Assembly: GCA_963829845.1 (NCBI GenBank)
Contig: CAWHKD010000001.1
Coordinates: 29,366 to 93,365 of the forward strand
Direction: 5' to 3'
Length of the DNA: 64,000 nucleotides
DNA from: Gaiellasilicea sp963829845
GTDB taxonomy: Bacteria > Actinomycetota > Thermoleophilia > Gaiellales > Gaiellaceae
Shown: positions 42,379 to 51,485 of the stretch, in pieces
Layout of the letters: each line of letters starts with the position of its first letter
Position numbering within the stretch: the stretch's first letter is position 1
Position numbers and translations under genes: made by a program
The notes under the pieces: generated by a model
What the model saw: the letters and a program-made list of their open reading frames with translations, nothing else
Told to the model about the DNA's origin: nothing
The model's database searches: none

Positions 42379-43677
42379 TCCATCCCTCCGAGCTGATCGC
42401 GCGGAAGCGGAACGGGGAGGAGCTCCCCGCCGGCGAGCTCTCGGACCTGATCCTCGGCTACGCGCGCGGCGAGATCCCGGATTACCAGCTGGCCGCGTTC
42501 TGCATGGCGGTCTACTTCCGCGGGATGACGCCGGCCGAGACGTATGCCCTCACAGACGCGATGGTCCGCAGCGGCCGCACCCTCGACCTCGGCGCCGCGC
42601 TGGGACGCAAGGTCGTCGACAAGCACTCGACCGGCGGCGTGGGGGACAAGACCACGATCGCGGTCGGCCCGATCGTGGCGGCGTGCGGCGTCCCAGTCGG
42701 GAAGATGAGCGGGCGCGGACTCGGGCACACGGGCGGCACGCTCGACAAGCTCGAGGCGATCCCGGGGTTCGAGCGTCGAGCTGCCTGTCGAGCGACTTCA
42801 TCGAGCAGGTGAAGGGAGGTCGGGCTCGCGATCGTCGGCCAGACCGACGACCTCGTACCGGCGGACAAGAAGCTCTACGGCCTCCGCGACGTCACCGCGA
42901 CCGTGGACATCCCGCCGCTGATCGCCTCCTCGATCATGTCGAAGAAGATCGCCGGCGGCGCCGACGCGATCGTGCTCGACGTCAAGGTCGGCGACGGCGC
43001 GTTCATGAGGTCGCTCGAGGACGCGCGCGCGCTCGCGCAGACGATGCTCGAGCTGGGACAGCACGCCGACCGCGAGGTCGTCTGCCTGCTCACCGACATG
43101 GACCAGCCGCTCGGAGCCGCGGTGGGCAACTCGCTCGAGATCGCCGAGGCACGCGACACGGTCCGCGGCGAGGGCCCGCCCGACTTCACCGAGCTCGTGC
43201 TCGACGCCTGCGCGCGGCTGCTCGCGCTCTCCGACCTCGGGATCGACGACGAGGAGGGGAGGCGGCGCGCCGAGGCGGCGGTCGGCGACGGCTCGGCGCT
43301 CGCGGTCTACGAGCGCTGGATCCGGGCGCAGGGAGGCGACCCCGATCCCGCAGCGCTGCCGCAGGCACCCGTCGTGCTGGAGGTGCGCGCGCCGCAGGCA
43401 GGCTCGGTCGTGCGGCTCGGGGCGACGGCCGTCGGCATCGGCCGCACTGCACCTCGGAGCCGGGCGGGAGACCAAGGAGGACGCGATCGACCACTCCGTC
43501 GGCGTCCTCTGCCACGTCAAGCGCGGCGCGAGCGTCGCGGCCGGCGACGTGCTCGCCGAGGTGCACGCCCGTGACGAGGCGAGCGGGGAGGAGGCCGTCA
43601 CGGCCGTGCTCGCCGCGTACGAGCTCGGCAACGAGCCCCCGCGCGAGCACCCGATCCTGCTCGACGTCGTCTCGTGA
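42375..43677 (+). CDS. deoA: Thymidine/pyrimidine-nucleoside phosphorylase, interrupted by frameshifts
   Basis: Phosphorolysis of deoxythymidine or uridine. The N-terminal part is intact: LIARKRNGEELPAGELSDLI, VVDKHSTGGVGDKTTIA (phosphate site) and KMSGRGLGHTGGTLDKLE. Between about 42770 and 42830 the frame slips three times within a conserved segment. It then continues IVGQTDDLVPADKKLYGLRD and DGAFMRSLEDARALA, and slips once more near 43440 before LHLGAGRETKEDAID. The residues are conserved throughout, so sequence error is more likely than decay. It overlaps the next gene as GTGA. Confidence 0.85.
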
Positions 43678-44183
43678 TCGTCCGGGCCGAGCGCCCCGAG
43701 GACGAGCGCGAGCTCGCCGCGCTGATCGACGCCGCCTTCGAGGACACCGAGACCTCGGCGTTCACCGCCGACATACGCGCCTCGCCCGGCTACGTCCCCG
43801 AGCTGACGTTCGTCGCGGACGACGGCGGTGAGCTCGTCGGCTTCACGATGCTGAGCTACGTCCCGGCCGGTGGGCGAGACGTCCTGATCCTGACGCCGAT
43901 GGCGGTGCGGCCCGACCGGCAGCGCACCGGGGTCGGGAAGCAGGTCGTGCGAGCCGCGATCGCGGCCGCCGACGCCCGCGGCGAGCCGGTCCTGCTCGTC
44001 GAGGGCGTGCCGTCGTACTACCCGCAGTTCGGCTTCCGCTCCGCGAGCGAGCTCGGCTTCGGGCGGCCGGATCCGCGCATCCCGGAGCGCGCGTGGATGG
44101 CGCTGACGCTCGGCGCGTACGACCCCTCGGTCGCAGGCCCCGTCGTCTACCCGGGCTTCTTCCCGCCGCCGCCGGATGCCTGA
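43674..44183 (+). CDS. GNAT N-acetyltransferase (YhbS-like)
   Basis: A 169-residue acetyltransferase. The CoA-binding segment is LTPMAVRPDRQRTGVGKQVVR, followed by LLVEGVPSYYPQFGFRSASELGFGRP, a stretch typical of YhbS-type proteins. Substrate unknown. It overlaps deoA by four bases and fpg by eight. Confidence 0.88.
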   Translation: MIVRAERPEDERELAALIDAAFEDTETSAFTADIRASPGYVPELTFVADDGGELVGFTMLSYVPAGGRDVLILTPMAVRPDRQRTGVGKQVVRAAIAAADARGEPVLLVEGVPSYYPQFGFRSASELGFGRPDPRIPERAWMALTLGAYDPSVAGPVVYPGFFPPPPDA

Positions 44184-44991
44184 GCTCCCCGAGGTGGAGA
44201 GTGTCAGGCGCGCGATCGCGCCGGCGCTCGAGGGGCGGCGCCTGGAGCACGTCGAGATCGACGACGTCCGGCTGACGCGCCCGGAGGACCCGCTCGAGGT
44301 GGCTGCCGAGCTCACCGGCGAGCGCGTCGAGCACGTCGACCGGCGCGGCAAGTACCTGATCGTCCGCTTCGCCTCCGGCCGCGCGCTCCTGATCCACCTG
44401 CGGATGACGGGCAGCCTGCTGCGGGAGCCGGGCGAGACGTCGCACGTGCGCGCCGTGCTGCAGCTCGACGACGGCAGCACGGTCGGCTACCGCGACGTCC
44501 GGCGCTTCGGCACGTGGCTCCTGCTCGAGCCGGGCGAGCTCGAGCCGTACCTCGGGGCGCGCCTCGGCGAGGAGCCGCTCGTCGCCGCGTTCACGGCGAA
44601 GGGTCTCGGCGAGCGGCTGCACGGGCGCCGCGCGCCGTTGAAGGCGGCGCTGCTCGACCAGCGGACGCTCGCCGGGCTCGGGAACATCTACGTCGACGAG
44701 GCGCTCTGGTACGCGAAGCTCCATCCACTTCGTCCAGCGCGCTCGCTGGACGCGGCCGAGCTGCGCCGCCTCCACCGCGCGATCAGGAAGGCACTCGAGC
44801 TCGGGATCGCGCGCCAGGGCTCGACGCTCTCGGACTACCGGCTCCCGGACGGCTCCGCCGGGGCGATGCAGCAGGAGTTCCGGGCCTACGGCCGCACCGA
44901 CGAGCCGTGCGATCGCTGCGGCACGCCGCTCGAGAAGACGCGGGTCGGCGGTCGCGGCACGTGGTTCTGCCCGCCCTGTCAGACGCTCTGA
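44176..44991 (+). CDS. mutM: Formamidopyrimidine-DNA glycosylase
   Basis: Removes 8-oxoguanine and Fapy lesions and nicks the abasic site. MPELPEVESVRRAI gives the catalytic Pro2 and Glu3. RRGKYLIVRF contains the conserved Lys, IYVDEALWYAKLHPLRPA the helix-two-turn-helix region, and the C-terminus is a CDRCG...CPPC zinc finger. 271 residues, complete. Confidence 0.96.
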   Translation: MPELPEVESVRRAIAPALEGRRLEHVEIDDVRLTRPEDPLEVAAELTGERVEHVDRRGKYLIVRFASGRALLIHLRMTGSLLREPGETSHVRAVLQLDDGSTVGYRDVRRFGTWLLLEPGELEPYLGARLGEEPLVAAFTAKGLGERLHGRRAPLKAALLDQRTLAGLGNIYVDEALWYAKLHPLRPARSLDAAELRRLHRAIRKALELGIARQGSTLSDYRLPDGSAGAMQQEFRAYGRTDEPCDRCGTPLEKTRVGGRGTWFCPPCQTL

Positions 44992-45052
44992 CGGAACCGC
45001 CGCTCGATGTAGGGCAGACATGGCGCCAAGCCGCACGTTTGGGACCAAAAGC

Positions 45053-45081
45053 CGAGAGGCCCGGACATCCCGGGCCTCTCG
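45053..45081 (+). terminator. Strong hairpin between convergent fpg and the secreted Lys/Ala-rich gene
   Basis: A perfect 12-bp stem, CGAGAGGCCCGG (45053-45064) with CCGGGCCTCTCG (45070-45081), loop ACATC. It lies 61 bases after the fpg stop and 23 bases beyond the stop of the minus-strand gene. No T-run is present, so Rho-independent action is inferred. Confidence 0.55.
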
Positions 45082-45104
45082 CCTGCCGTTAGGAGTGGGG
45101 GCTC

Positions 45105-45543
45105 CTAGCCTTTTCCGCCTTTCCCCTTGCCCTTGCCGGGGTTTTCGCCTTTCTCGGAGCTCTTGTCCTGCTTCTTCTCAGCCCTCTCGGCCTTGGCCTT
45201 CTCTGCCTTGGCCTTGGCGGCCTCGGCCTTGGCGCCTTCGGCCTTCGCCTTGGCGGCCTTCGCCGCCTTGGCCTTCTTGGCCTTGCGCGGCCGCGCAGGT
45301 GCCGAGCGTGTCGCCGTGGCGCTGGTGGGCCGGCCACGCGGCCTTGGCGATGCTGATCGTGTTCTTGCCCTTGTGGCAGATCGTCACCTTTTTGCCGTAC
45401 GCCTTGTCCGCGGAGCTGATCGCGCTCTGCGCTGCGCCGACACCGCCGAGTGCGGCGAGAGCGGCGAGCAGGCAGACGACCATGGCGGCGGCGCCTGCGA
45501 TGCGCGAACGCTTCTTCGGATTGCTCAACTGGGCTCCCTTCAT
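45105..45543 (-). CDS. Exported protein with HGDTLG-C motif and Lys/Ala-rich tail (one frameshift)
   Basis: A signal peptide or membrane anchor (IAGAAAMVVCLLAALAALGG) precedes a small domain with VTICHKGKNTISIAKAAW and HQRHGDTLGTC, a motif seen in several exported actinobacterial proteins of unknown role. Near 45290 the frame must shift. The frame with near-100 percent G/C third positions then encodes a repetitive tail of KAK, AAK and KAE units ending GKGKGKGGKG before a stop at 45107. Without the shift the tail is Gln/Gly/Arg-rich with poor codon use. The tail is strongly basic, like histone H1 tails, suggesting binding to acidic polymers. Confidence 0.6.
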
Positions 45544-45610
45544 AAGCTGCCGAAAGTCATTCCTCTGATGAGTGGACGCACTCGGGCGTGAACCCCTGCG
45601 CGTGCACTCG

Positions 45611-47433
45611 TTAAGGTTTTGTTCGGAGTTCGTCGACCTCGGGGCTGAGCGGATTGAGGGCGGCCGCTCGCTCGAGGGCCAGCTCGCGTTCGCGCGCAGT
45701 GCTCGCCACCGCCAGGTCGAACCAGACGCTCCAGCTCTCGGGGTTGCGGTCGAGGGCGCGCGCCAGGCTGCGCCGGGCGGCCGCAGCGTCGCCGAGCTCG
45801 AGCTCGGCCTCGCCCCGCAGCTGCCACGCCTCTTCCGACCAGGGTGCCCAGCTGATCGCCCGCTTCGCCTCGGCAGCGCCGCGGGCCGGGTCTCCCGCCT
45901 CCGTGGCCACGATGCTCGCCGCCGCGGCCCGGTTGCCGACGCTGCCCGACGAACGCGACCGCCGCGAGCGGGGCGAGCAGTGCGAGGGTGATCCCGCGCC
46001 GCTTGCCGGTCAGCCACGGCGGTTCGTCTGGCCGAGCCGCGGGCGAGCAGGACGGCGGCGCAGAAGATCGCCGGCACGGTGACCGCGGGAACCTCCCAGT
46101 CCCAGTCGACGCCCGCGTGGACGAGGTAGGCGGCATACGCGCCGACCGCGGCGGGCGCGTACGCGAAACCGCGCACGGCAGGGAGCGCGACCAGCGGCAG
46201 CGCGAGCGACGCGAGCAGGAGCGCGAGGCCGACCGGGCCGAGCTCGGCGAGAGTCTCGAGGTAGAGGTTGTGTGCGTCGCGGGCGTGGAAGGCGACCGAA
46301 CGCTCGCGGAACCAGTGCGCCTCGAAGCTGCCTGCACCGGTGCCGAGCAGCGGCTCGTCGCGGACCATCGTCCGCGCGACGCGCCAGTAGTCGCTGCGGC
46401 CGTTCCCGGATGCGCTGACGAGGCGTCGCTGCAGGTCGCCGTCACCGGGCGCCGGCGCGCGGCCGAAGGAGTCGGACGCCCGCCTTACGACGTCGACCGG
46501 ACCGCCGGCCGCTGCCAGTGCGCCCAGAGCCGCAAGGAGCGCTGCGGCGGTGACGGCGCCGACGAGGAGCCGGCCTGCATGCGCGGAGAACCGAAGCCGC
46601 CGCTCGGCGATGTGCATCGCGACCGCGGCCGCGGCGGCGAGGAGCATGAGCGCGAGGAGGATCTTCGCGAGCTCGTGGCCCTCCCGCTGGGCCGTCGTGA
46701 GCGAGTCGCCGGCCGTGGTGAGCGCGTGGTACCGCGAGGCCAGGTAAACGGCGAGGAGCGCCGGCGTGCCGACCACGAGCCCCGTCGCGAGCAGCCGCGC
46801 CCGGTGCGTGTCGGCCGCGATCTGGACGATCGCACCGACGACCAGGGCCACGAGCGCACCCCGCGAGAAAGTGAAGTAGAGCGTCGGCAACAGGACGACG
46901 AGCGACGCCGACGCGAGCACCCGGGTCGCGAGCCCGACGCCGTGCGCCGCGAGTGCGCCGGCGAGCAGGAGCGCGAGCACAGTCAGGATCCCGAGCGCGT
47001 TCCAATAGCCGAGCGGCTCGGCGAGCTGGTAACCGCTCGACGGGTCGTACGCGCCGCCGACGTCCCCAGGGAATAGCCGGGTGCCGAGCGCATAGAGCGC
47101 GACCGCGACGGCGCCGGCCAGGATGCCGCCGAGAAGCGACGCGAAAGCCTCCCGGAACGAGAGCAGCAGGATCGCCGCGGTGGCGGCTGCGACGTAGAGC
47201 AGCCCGCGCTCCGCCTCCGACACCTGCGCGGTCGCGCCGGGTGACCATGCTGTCGACAGGAGCGCCCAGAGTGCAAGCGCGGCGATCCCGCCGAGGAAGG
47301 CGAGCTCGAGCCTTCCGGGGCGGGGGAGGTCGGCGATCAGGATGGCGCTTGCCGCCACGAGCGTGAAGGCCAGCGTCGCCAGGCCCCAGTCGCCGGGGAA
47401 GTACCCGCCGTCGACCGCGCCGAGCCCCGCCAC
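45611..47433 (-). CDS. O-antigen ligase/polymerase-like membrane protein with TPR C-terminus (two frameshifts)
   Basis: A polytopic membrane protein with ten or more helices. The large periplasmic loop has GNGRSDYWRVARTMVRDEPL, GTGAGSFEAHWFRE and DAHNLYLETLAELGPVGLAL, which are Wzy_C/WaaL (PF04932) hallmarks. After frame slips near 46030 and 45945 the C-terminus reads as tetratricopeptide-like helices (ISWAPWSEEAWQLRGEAELE, ARALDRNPESWSVWFDLA) and ends LRTKP. Ligases of this group attach glycan chains to lipid carriers. The start is a GTG at 47433; coding-like sequence continues upstream to a stop at 47511, without a start codon. Confidence 0.7.
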
Positions 47434-47508
47434 GGCGGCGAAGGCCGTCAGGAACGGCGCCGCCGCACGTGCCGTCCGTGGAAGAAGCGAGTCGTCCGTG
47501 GCGCGAGT

Positions 47509-47763
47509 CTAGGCGGCGAGCCGGGCGTCGAGCTGACCCGACTTGTCGAGCCGCCAGAGCTCGGCGTAGCCGCCGATCGGCGTTCCGTCGATCAGGATCT
47601 GCGGCACGGTCCAGCCGCCCGTTAGCTCCTGAAGCTTGCGCCTGAAGGCGGGGTTGCCGTCGAGCGAGATCTCGTCGTACTCGATGCCCTTCTCGTCGAG
47701 GAGCGCCTTCGCGCGAACGCAATAGCCGCACCAGCGCGTGGTGTAGATCTCGATCCTGCTCAT
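47509..47763 (-). CDS. Glutaredoxin
   Basis: An 84-residue dithiol glutaredoxin starting MSRIEIYTTRWCGYCVRAKA with the WCGYC redox site. TVPQILIDGTPIGGYAEL contains the cis-Pro and glutathione-binding Gly pair. ATG 47763 gives the family length; the longer upstream frame overlaps recO and is not real. It ends where the ligase gene's frame begins. Confidence 0.92.
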   Translation of the reverse strand: MSRIEIYTTRWCGYCVRAKALLDEKGIEYDEISLDGNPAFRRKLQELTGGWTVPQILIDGTPIGGYAELWRLDKSGQLDARLAA

Positions 47764-47814
47764 CGGTCGTACAACGGCGGAGGGCGTCGAATCGTTCCCG
47801 TCGGCCACCCTCTC

Positions 47815-47820
47815 TAGACT
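47815..47820 (+). promoter_or_regulatory. -10 hexamer for recO
   Basis: TAGACT is 6 nt before the GTG at 47827. Confidence 0.6.
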
Positions 47821-47826
47821 CGGAGA

Positions 47827-48567
47827 GTGGCCCGGACGTACAGAACCGAAGCTGTCGTGCTCCGCTCGTTCCGGCTCGGCGAGGCCGACCGCGTCCTCCA
47901 CGTCTACACGGCCGAACGCGGGCGCGTCGGCGCCGTCGCGAAGGGCGTACGGCGGACGAAGTCGCGCTTCGGCGGGCGGCTCGAGCCGCTCTCGCACGTT
48001 GAGCTGATGCTGCACCAGGGCTCCGGCGAGTTGCAGACGGTGACCGGCGCCGACCTCCGCTCTTCACACCACGAGGCGCGCGAGGATCCGTACCGCCTCG
48101 CGGTCGGGCTGATCGGCGCGGAGGCGATGCTGCGGCTGTTCACGGAGCAGGAGGCGAACGAGCGCGCGTTCACGGCGCTGACGCGGTTCCTCGATCGGCT
48201 CGACGTGATTCCGCCGCGCGCGTCGGCGAGGCCGGCGCTCGAGCCGCTCGTGCTCTCGTTCCAGCTGAAGCTGCTCTGGCTCTCCGGCTACATGCCCCAC
48301 CTCGACGCGTGCGTCGAGTGTGGGACGGCGGAGGGACTGACGGGGTACGCGCCGGCAGCCGGCGGCGCGGTCTGCAGCGACTGCGGCGGCAGCTCGATGG
48401 CGCTCTCATCCGACGGGCTGCGCGGGATCACGACGCTGGTCGCGACCCCGATGTCCGACGCGCACGACGCGGGCCTCACCGACCGCGGCGCCCGTGAGGC
48501 GCTGGCGCTCGTGACCGCCTCCTACGAGCACCACGGCGGCTTCCGCCTCCGGACGCTCTCAGCCTGA
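47827..48567 (+). CDS. recO: DNA repair protein RecO
   Basis: A 246-residue mediator that helps load RecA on SSB-coated DNA. The N-terminal OB fold begins TYRTEAVVLRSFRLGEADRV and contains KGVRRTKSRFGGRLEP. A zinc-binding CVECG...CSDCGG lies in the helical C-terminal domain. It ends with a nine-base overlap with the convergent glyS. Confidence 0.93.
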   Translation: MARTYRTEAVVLRSFRLGEADRVLHVYTAERGRVGAVAKGVRRTKSRFGGRLEPLSHVELMLHQGSGELQTVTGADLRSSHHEAREDPYRLAVGLIGAEAMLRLFTEQEANERAFTALTRFLDRLDVIPPRASARPALEPLVLSFQLKLLWLSGYMPHLDACVECGTAEGLTGYAPAAGGAVCSDCGGSSMALSSDGLRGITTLVATPMSDAHDAGLTDRGAREALALVTASYEHHGGFRLRTLSA

Positions 48568-49935
48568 CTTCGGCGTCCTCCACTCAGCGGCGAGCAGCTC
48601 GCCGATCCGGCTGCGCACGCCCTCGAGCGGCAGCCGCTCCTGCGCGAGCGAGTCCCGGTCGCGGACGGTGACCGTATCGTCCTCGAGCGTCTGCTCGTCG
48701 ATCGTGAGCCCGTACGGCGTCCCGATCTCGTCCTGGCGGCGGTAGCGCCTGCCGATCGCGCCGTTGTCGTCGTACTCGACGCTGTAATGCCGCCGCAGCT
48801 CCTCGTAGAGCGACCGAGCCTTCTCGACCATCGCCGTGTCCTTGCCGATCAGCGGCAGGATCGCGGCCTTCACGGGCGCCAGCCGCGGATGGAGGCGGAG
48901 CACGGTGCGCTCGCGCTCGCCGACGACTTCCTCGTCATAGGCGTCGATCATGAACGTGAGCATCGAGCGGTTGACGCCGAGCGCGGGCTCGATCACGTAC
49001 GGCACGAAGCGCTCGCCGGTGCCCGCGTCGACCCACTCGAGCTTCGTCCCCGACGCCTCCGTGTGCTGCGTCAGGTCGAAGGCGCCGCGGTTCGCGATCC
49101 CCTCGAGCTCGGACCAGCCGATCGGGAAGAGGTATTCGATGTCGCTCGTGCCGCTCGAGTAGTGCGAGAGCTCGTCGGCGTCGTGCGGGCGGACGCGGAG
49201 GTGGCTCTCGCGAACGCCGTAGCGAAGGTGCCAGCGGTAGCGCGCGTCGACCCAGTAGCGGTACCACTCGTCCGCCTCGTCCGGCGGCACGAAGAACTCC
49301 ATCTCCATCTGCTCGAACTCGAGCGTCCGGAAGATGAAGTTTCCCGGCGTGATCTCGTTCCGGAACGCCTTGCCGACCTGCGCGATTCCGAAGGGCGGTT
49401 TGCGGCGCGCGATCTGGGCGACGTTCTTGAAGTTGATGAAGATCCCCTGCGCCGTCTCGGGACGGAGGTAGACGTCGACACCGGTCTCCTCGACTGCGCC
49501 GACGCGCGTCTGGAACATCAGGTTGAACTGGCGCGGCTCGGTCAGGTCGCAATCCGGCGTCTCGCCTGGCCGCTTCGAGGGCCGCTTGCCGCAGCGGATC
49601 TCCTCGTGCTCCGGGTCGCTGAGGTGGTCGGCCCGGAAGCGCTGCTTGCATGTGCGGCAGTCGACGAGTGGGTCGCTGAAGCCGCTCACGTGCCCCGAGG
49701 CTTCCCAGACTCTCGGGTGGAGGATGATCGATGAGTCGAGCGCGACGATGTCGTCCCGCTCGCGCACCATCGCCTCGAGCCAGCGAGCCTTGACGTTGTC
49801 CTTGAGCAGGACGCCGTAGTGGCCATAGTCGTAGGAGCTGCCGAGGCCGCCGTAGATCTCCGACGACGGGAAGACGAATCCGCGCCGCTTCGAGAGTGAG
49901 ACGATCTTCTCCATCGTGACCGCGTCGGTGCTCAT
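48559..49935 (-). CDS. glyS: Glycyl-tRNA synthetase, single-chain (alpha2) type
   Basis: A 458-residue class II enzyme. Motif regions include SSEIYGGLGSSYDYGHYGVL, YLRPETAQGIFINFKN, RNEITPGNFIFRTLEFEQME and YVIEPALGVNRSML. It is the alpha2 type, so no alpha/beta pair is expected. An ATG at 49935 gives the normal N-terminus. On the minus strand TAGCCT lies 10 nt upstream, suggesting a very short leader. Confidence 0.95.
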   Translation of the reverse strand: MSTDAVTMEKIVSLSKRRGFVFPSSEIYGGLGSSYDYGHYGVLLKDNVKARWLEAMVRERDDIVALDSSIILHPRVWEASGHVSGFSDPLVDCRTCKQRFRADHLSDPEHEEIRCGKRPSKRPGETPDCDLTEPRQFNLMFQTRVGAVEETGVDVYLRPETAQGIFINFKNVAQIARRKPPFGIAQVGKAFRNEITPGNFIFRTLEFEQMEMEFFVPPDEADEWYRYWVDARYRWHLRYGVRESHLRVRPHDADELSHYSSGTSDIEYLFPIGWSELEGIANRGAFDLTQHTEASGTKLEWVDAGTGERFVPYVIEPALGVNRSMLTFMIDAYDEEVVGERERTVLRLHPRLAPVKAAILPLIGKDTAMVEKARSLYEELRRHYSVEYDDNGAIGRRYRRQDEIGTPYGLTIDEQTLEDDTVTVRDRDSLAQERLPLEGVRSRIGELLAAEWRTPKSG

Positions 49936-49956
49936 GAGTGCGCAGAGGCTACCGGG

Positions 49957-50409
49957 ATGACGCCTGCGGTCGTGGCGGCCGAGCAGGCCGGGATCTCGTT
50001 CACGCTGCACGAGTACGAGCACGAGGCAGGCGCCGCGTACGGCCTCGAGGCGGCGGCGAAGACCGGTGTCGACGCGGCGCGCGTCTTCAAGACGCTCGTC
50101 GTCAGCCAGGACGGCGCACTCTCGGTCGCGATCGTCCCGGTCGCGGCGCAGCTCGACCTGCGCGCGCTCGGCAAGCGGGCCGCGCTCGCCGACCGCGCGG
50201 CGGCCGAGCGGGCGACGGGCTACGTGTTGGGCGGGATCAGCCCGCTCGGGCAGCGCAAGCGGCTGCCGACGCTCCTCGACGAGTCGGCGCTCGCGTTCGC
50301 GACGATCTTCGTCAGCGCCGGCCGCCGCGGCCTCGAGCTCGAGCTCGCCCCCGACGACCTCGTCCGGCTCACCGGGGCGCGCGTGGCGGCGGTAGCCTCC
50401 CGCGGGTGA
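49957..50409 (+). CDS. ybaK: YbaK/EbsC-family aminoacyl-tRNA deacylase
   Basis: A 150-residue editing factor that removes Cys mischarged on tRNA-Pro. It starts with AAEQAGISFTLHEYEHEAG and contains GVDAARVFKTLVVSQDG with the conserved Lys, and YVLGGISPLGQRKRLPTLLD with GGISP. Length and motifs match YbaK. It overlaps the ppsR start as GTGA. Confidence 0.92.
   Translation: MTPAVVAAEQAGISFTLHEYEHEAGAAYGLEAAAKTGVDAARVFKTLVVSQDGALSVAIVPVAAQLDLRALGKRAALADRAAAERATGYVLGGISPLGQRKRLPTLLDESALAFATIFVSAGRRGLELELAPDDLVRLTGARVAAVASRG
50393..50398 (+). promoter_or_regulatory. -10 hexamer for ppsR
   Basis: TAGCCT within the end of ybaK lies 7 nt before the GTG at 50406. Confidence 0.45.
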
Positions 50410-51233
50410 ATCCAGCGCGCGAGGCCGTCGAGCTCCACATCGTCTCGGACTCGACCGGCGAGACCGCGGCGCGCCTCGTCGCCGCGCTCGAGGCGCAGTT
50501 CCCGGAGCAGCCCTTCGAGGAGGTGCGGCACCCGCAGATCCAGACGATCGACGACCTCCAGCTGGCGGTGAACCGCGCCAAGGGCCGCCCGGCGGTGATG
50601 GTCTACACGCTCGTCGACCGCGGCATGCGCGAGGCGATGCGTACGCTCTGCCGCAGCGCGCGACTGCACTACTGCGACCTGCTCGGCCACCCGATCGAGT
50701 CGATCGCCAAGGTCTCCGGGATGGCGGCGCGCATGACCCCGGGCGCGCGGCCGCCGCTCAACTCTGCCTACTTCAAGCGGATGGAGGCGATCGAGTTCGC
50801 GGTCAAGTTCGACGACGGCGTCGGCAGCGGCCTGCGCGAGGCCGACGTCGTCCTCGTCGGTGTCTCGCGCACGTCGAAGACGCCGCTCTCGATCTACCTC
50901 GGCTACCTGGGTCAGAAGGCCGCGAACGTGCCGGTCGTGAAGGGGATCAAGCCGCCGCCGGAGCTGTTCGAGATCGACCCGATCACGATCATCGGGCTGA
51001 CGATCGACGCCGAGCGGCTCGGCGAGATCCGCGCCACGCGTGTCCGGGGCATGGGGGGCGAGAACCGCCGCTACGCGGAGATGCTGGAGATCTATGACGA
51101 GCTCGAGGAGGCGGCGGCGTTGCACCGCCGGCTCGGCTGCCCGGTGATCGACGTCACCGGCCTCTCGATCGAGGAGACTGCCCACCGCGTCATCCGCCTC
51201 GTCGACCGCCGCCGGCAGGAGGCGCATGCCTGA
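50406..51233 (+). CDS. ppsR: Pyruvate, phosphate dikinase regulatory protein (bifunctional kinase/pyrophosphorylase)
   Basis: Controls PPDK (or PEP synthase) by ADP-dependent Thr phosphorylation and Pi-dependent removal. A 275-residue DUF299 protein with ELHIVSDSTGETAARLVAA, the GLREADVVLVGVSRTSKTPLS nucleotide-binding loop and GLTIDAERLGEIRATR. The target gene is not in the window. A 53-residue membrane protein overlaps its end. Confidence 0.94.
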   Translation: MNPAREAVELHIVSDSTGETAARLVAALEAQFPEQPFEEVRHPQIQTIDDLQLAVNRAKGRPAVMVYTLVDRGMREAMRTLCRSARLHYCDLLGHPIESIAKVSGMAARMTPGARPPLNSAYFKRMEAIEFAVKFDDGVGSGLREADVVLVGVSRTSKTPLSIYLGYLGQKAANVPVVKGIKPPPELFEIDPITIIGLTIDAERLGEIRATRVRGMGGENRRYAEMLEIYDELEEAAALHRRLGCPVIDVTGLSIEETAHRVIRLVDRRRQEAHA

Positions 51234-51387
51234 GAAGCCCTGCGTGCCGCTCTGGCGCTGGGGGCTGTGGTGGACGATCCTCGGCGCCGCCGTCCTCGTC
51301 TTCTACGTCCTGCTGACGCCGATCTGGCTCGGGCTTCGCGCGGCGGCGTGGGCGGCCGAATGGAGGTCGCGCAGGCGACGGACTTGA
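51226..51387 (+). CDS. Small membrane protein (53 residues)
   Basis: ATG at 51226, overlapping ppsR by eight bases. The protein MPEKPCVPLWRWGLWWTILG continues into one membrane helix (residues 14-36) and ends in a basic RSRRRRT tail. Its stop codon lies inside the TTGACA of the next promoter. The overlap with ppsR suggests translational coupling; role unknown. Confidence 0.65.
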   Translation: MPEKPCVPLWRWGLWWTILGAAVLVFYVLLTPIWLGLRAAAWAAEWRSRRRRT

Positions 51388-51432
51388 CAAACGTCCCCGT
51401 GTTTGGTCAACTGGCTTAGTCATTCGCCTAAG
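51384..51432 (+). promoter_or_regulatory. Consensus promoter with overlapping inverted repeats (likely operator)
   Basis: TTGACA (51384-51389), a 17-bp spacer and TCAACT (51407-51412) form the best sigma-70 promoter in the window. The same bases form an imperfect inverted repeat, TTGACAAAC (51384-51392) with GTTTGGTCAA (51401-51410). A second inverted repeat, CTTAG (51415-51419) with CTAAG (51428-51432), covers the predicted start. Such placement is typical for a TetR-type repressor site, and a TetR gene is in the operon. Binding is inferred. Confidence 0.6.
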
Positions 51433-51446
51433 ACAGGAGGGGAACG

Positions 51447-51485
51447 ATGACACAGTTCAACCTCGTATTCGAGGCACGGCCATGA
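51447..51485 (+). CDS. 12-codon leader ORF, translationally coupled to the first SELENBP-like gene
   Basis: Encodes MTQFNLVFEARP. It has a strong Shine-Dalgarno sequence (AGGAGGGG, 51435-51442), unusual for this window, and its TGA overlaps the ATG at 51482. Ribosomes would be delivered to the next gene. The peptide has no Cys or tandem amino acid codons, so classical attenuation is not indicated. Confidence 0.6.
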   Translation: MTQFNLVFEARP

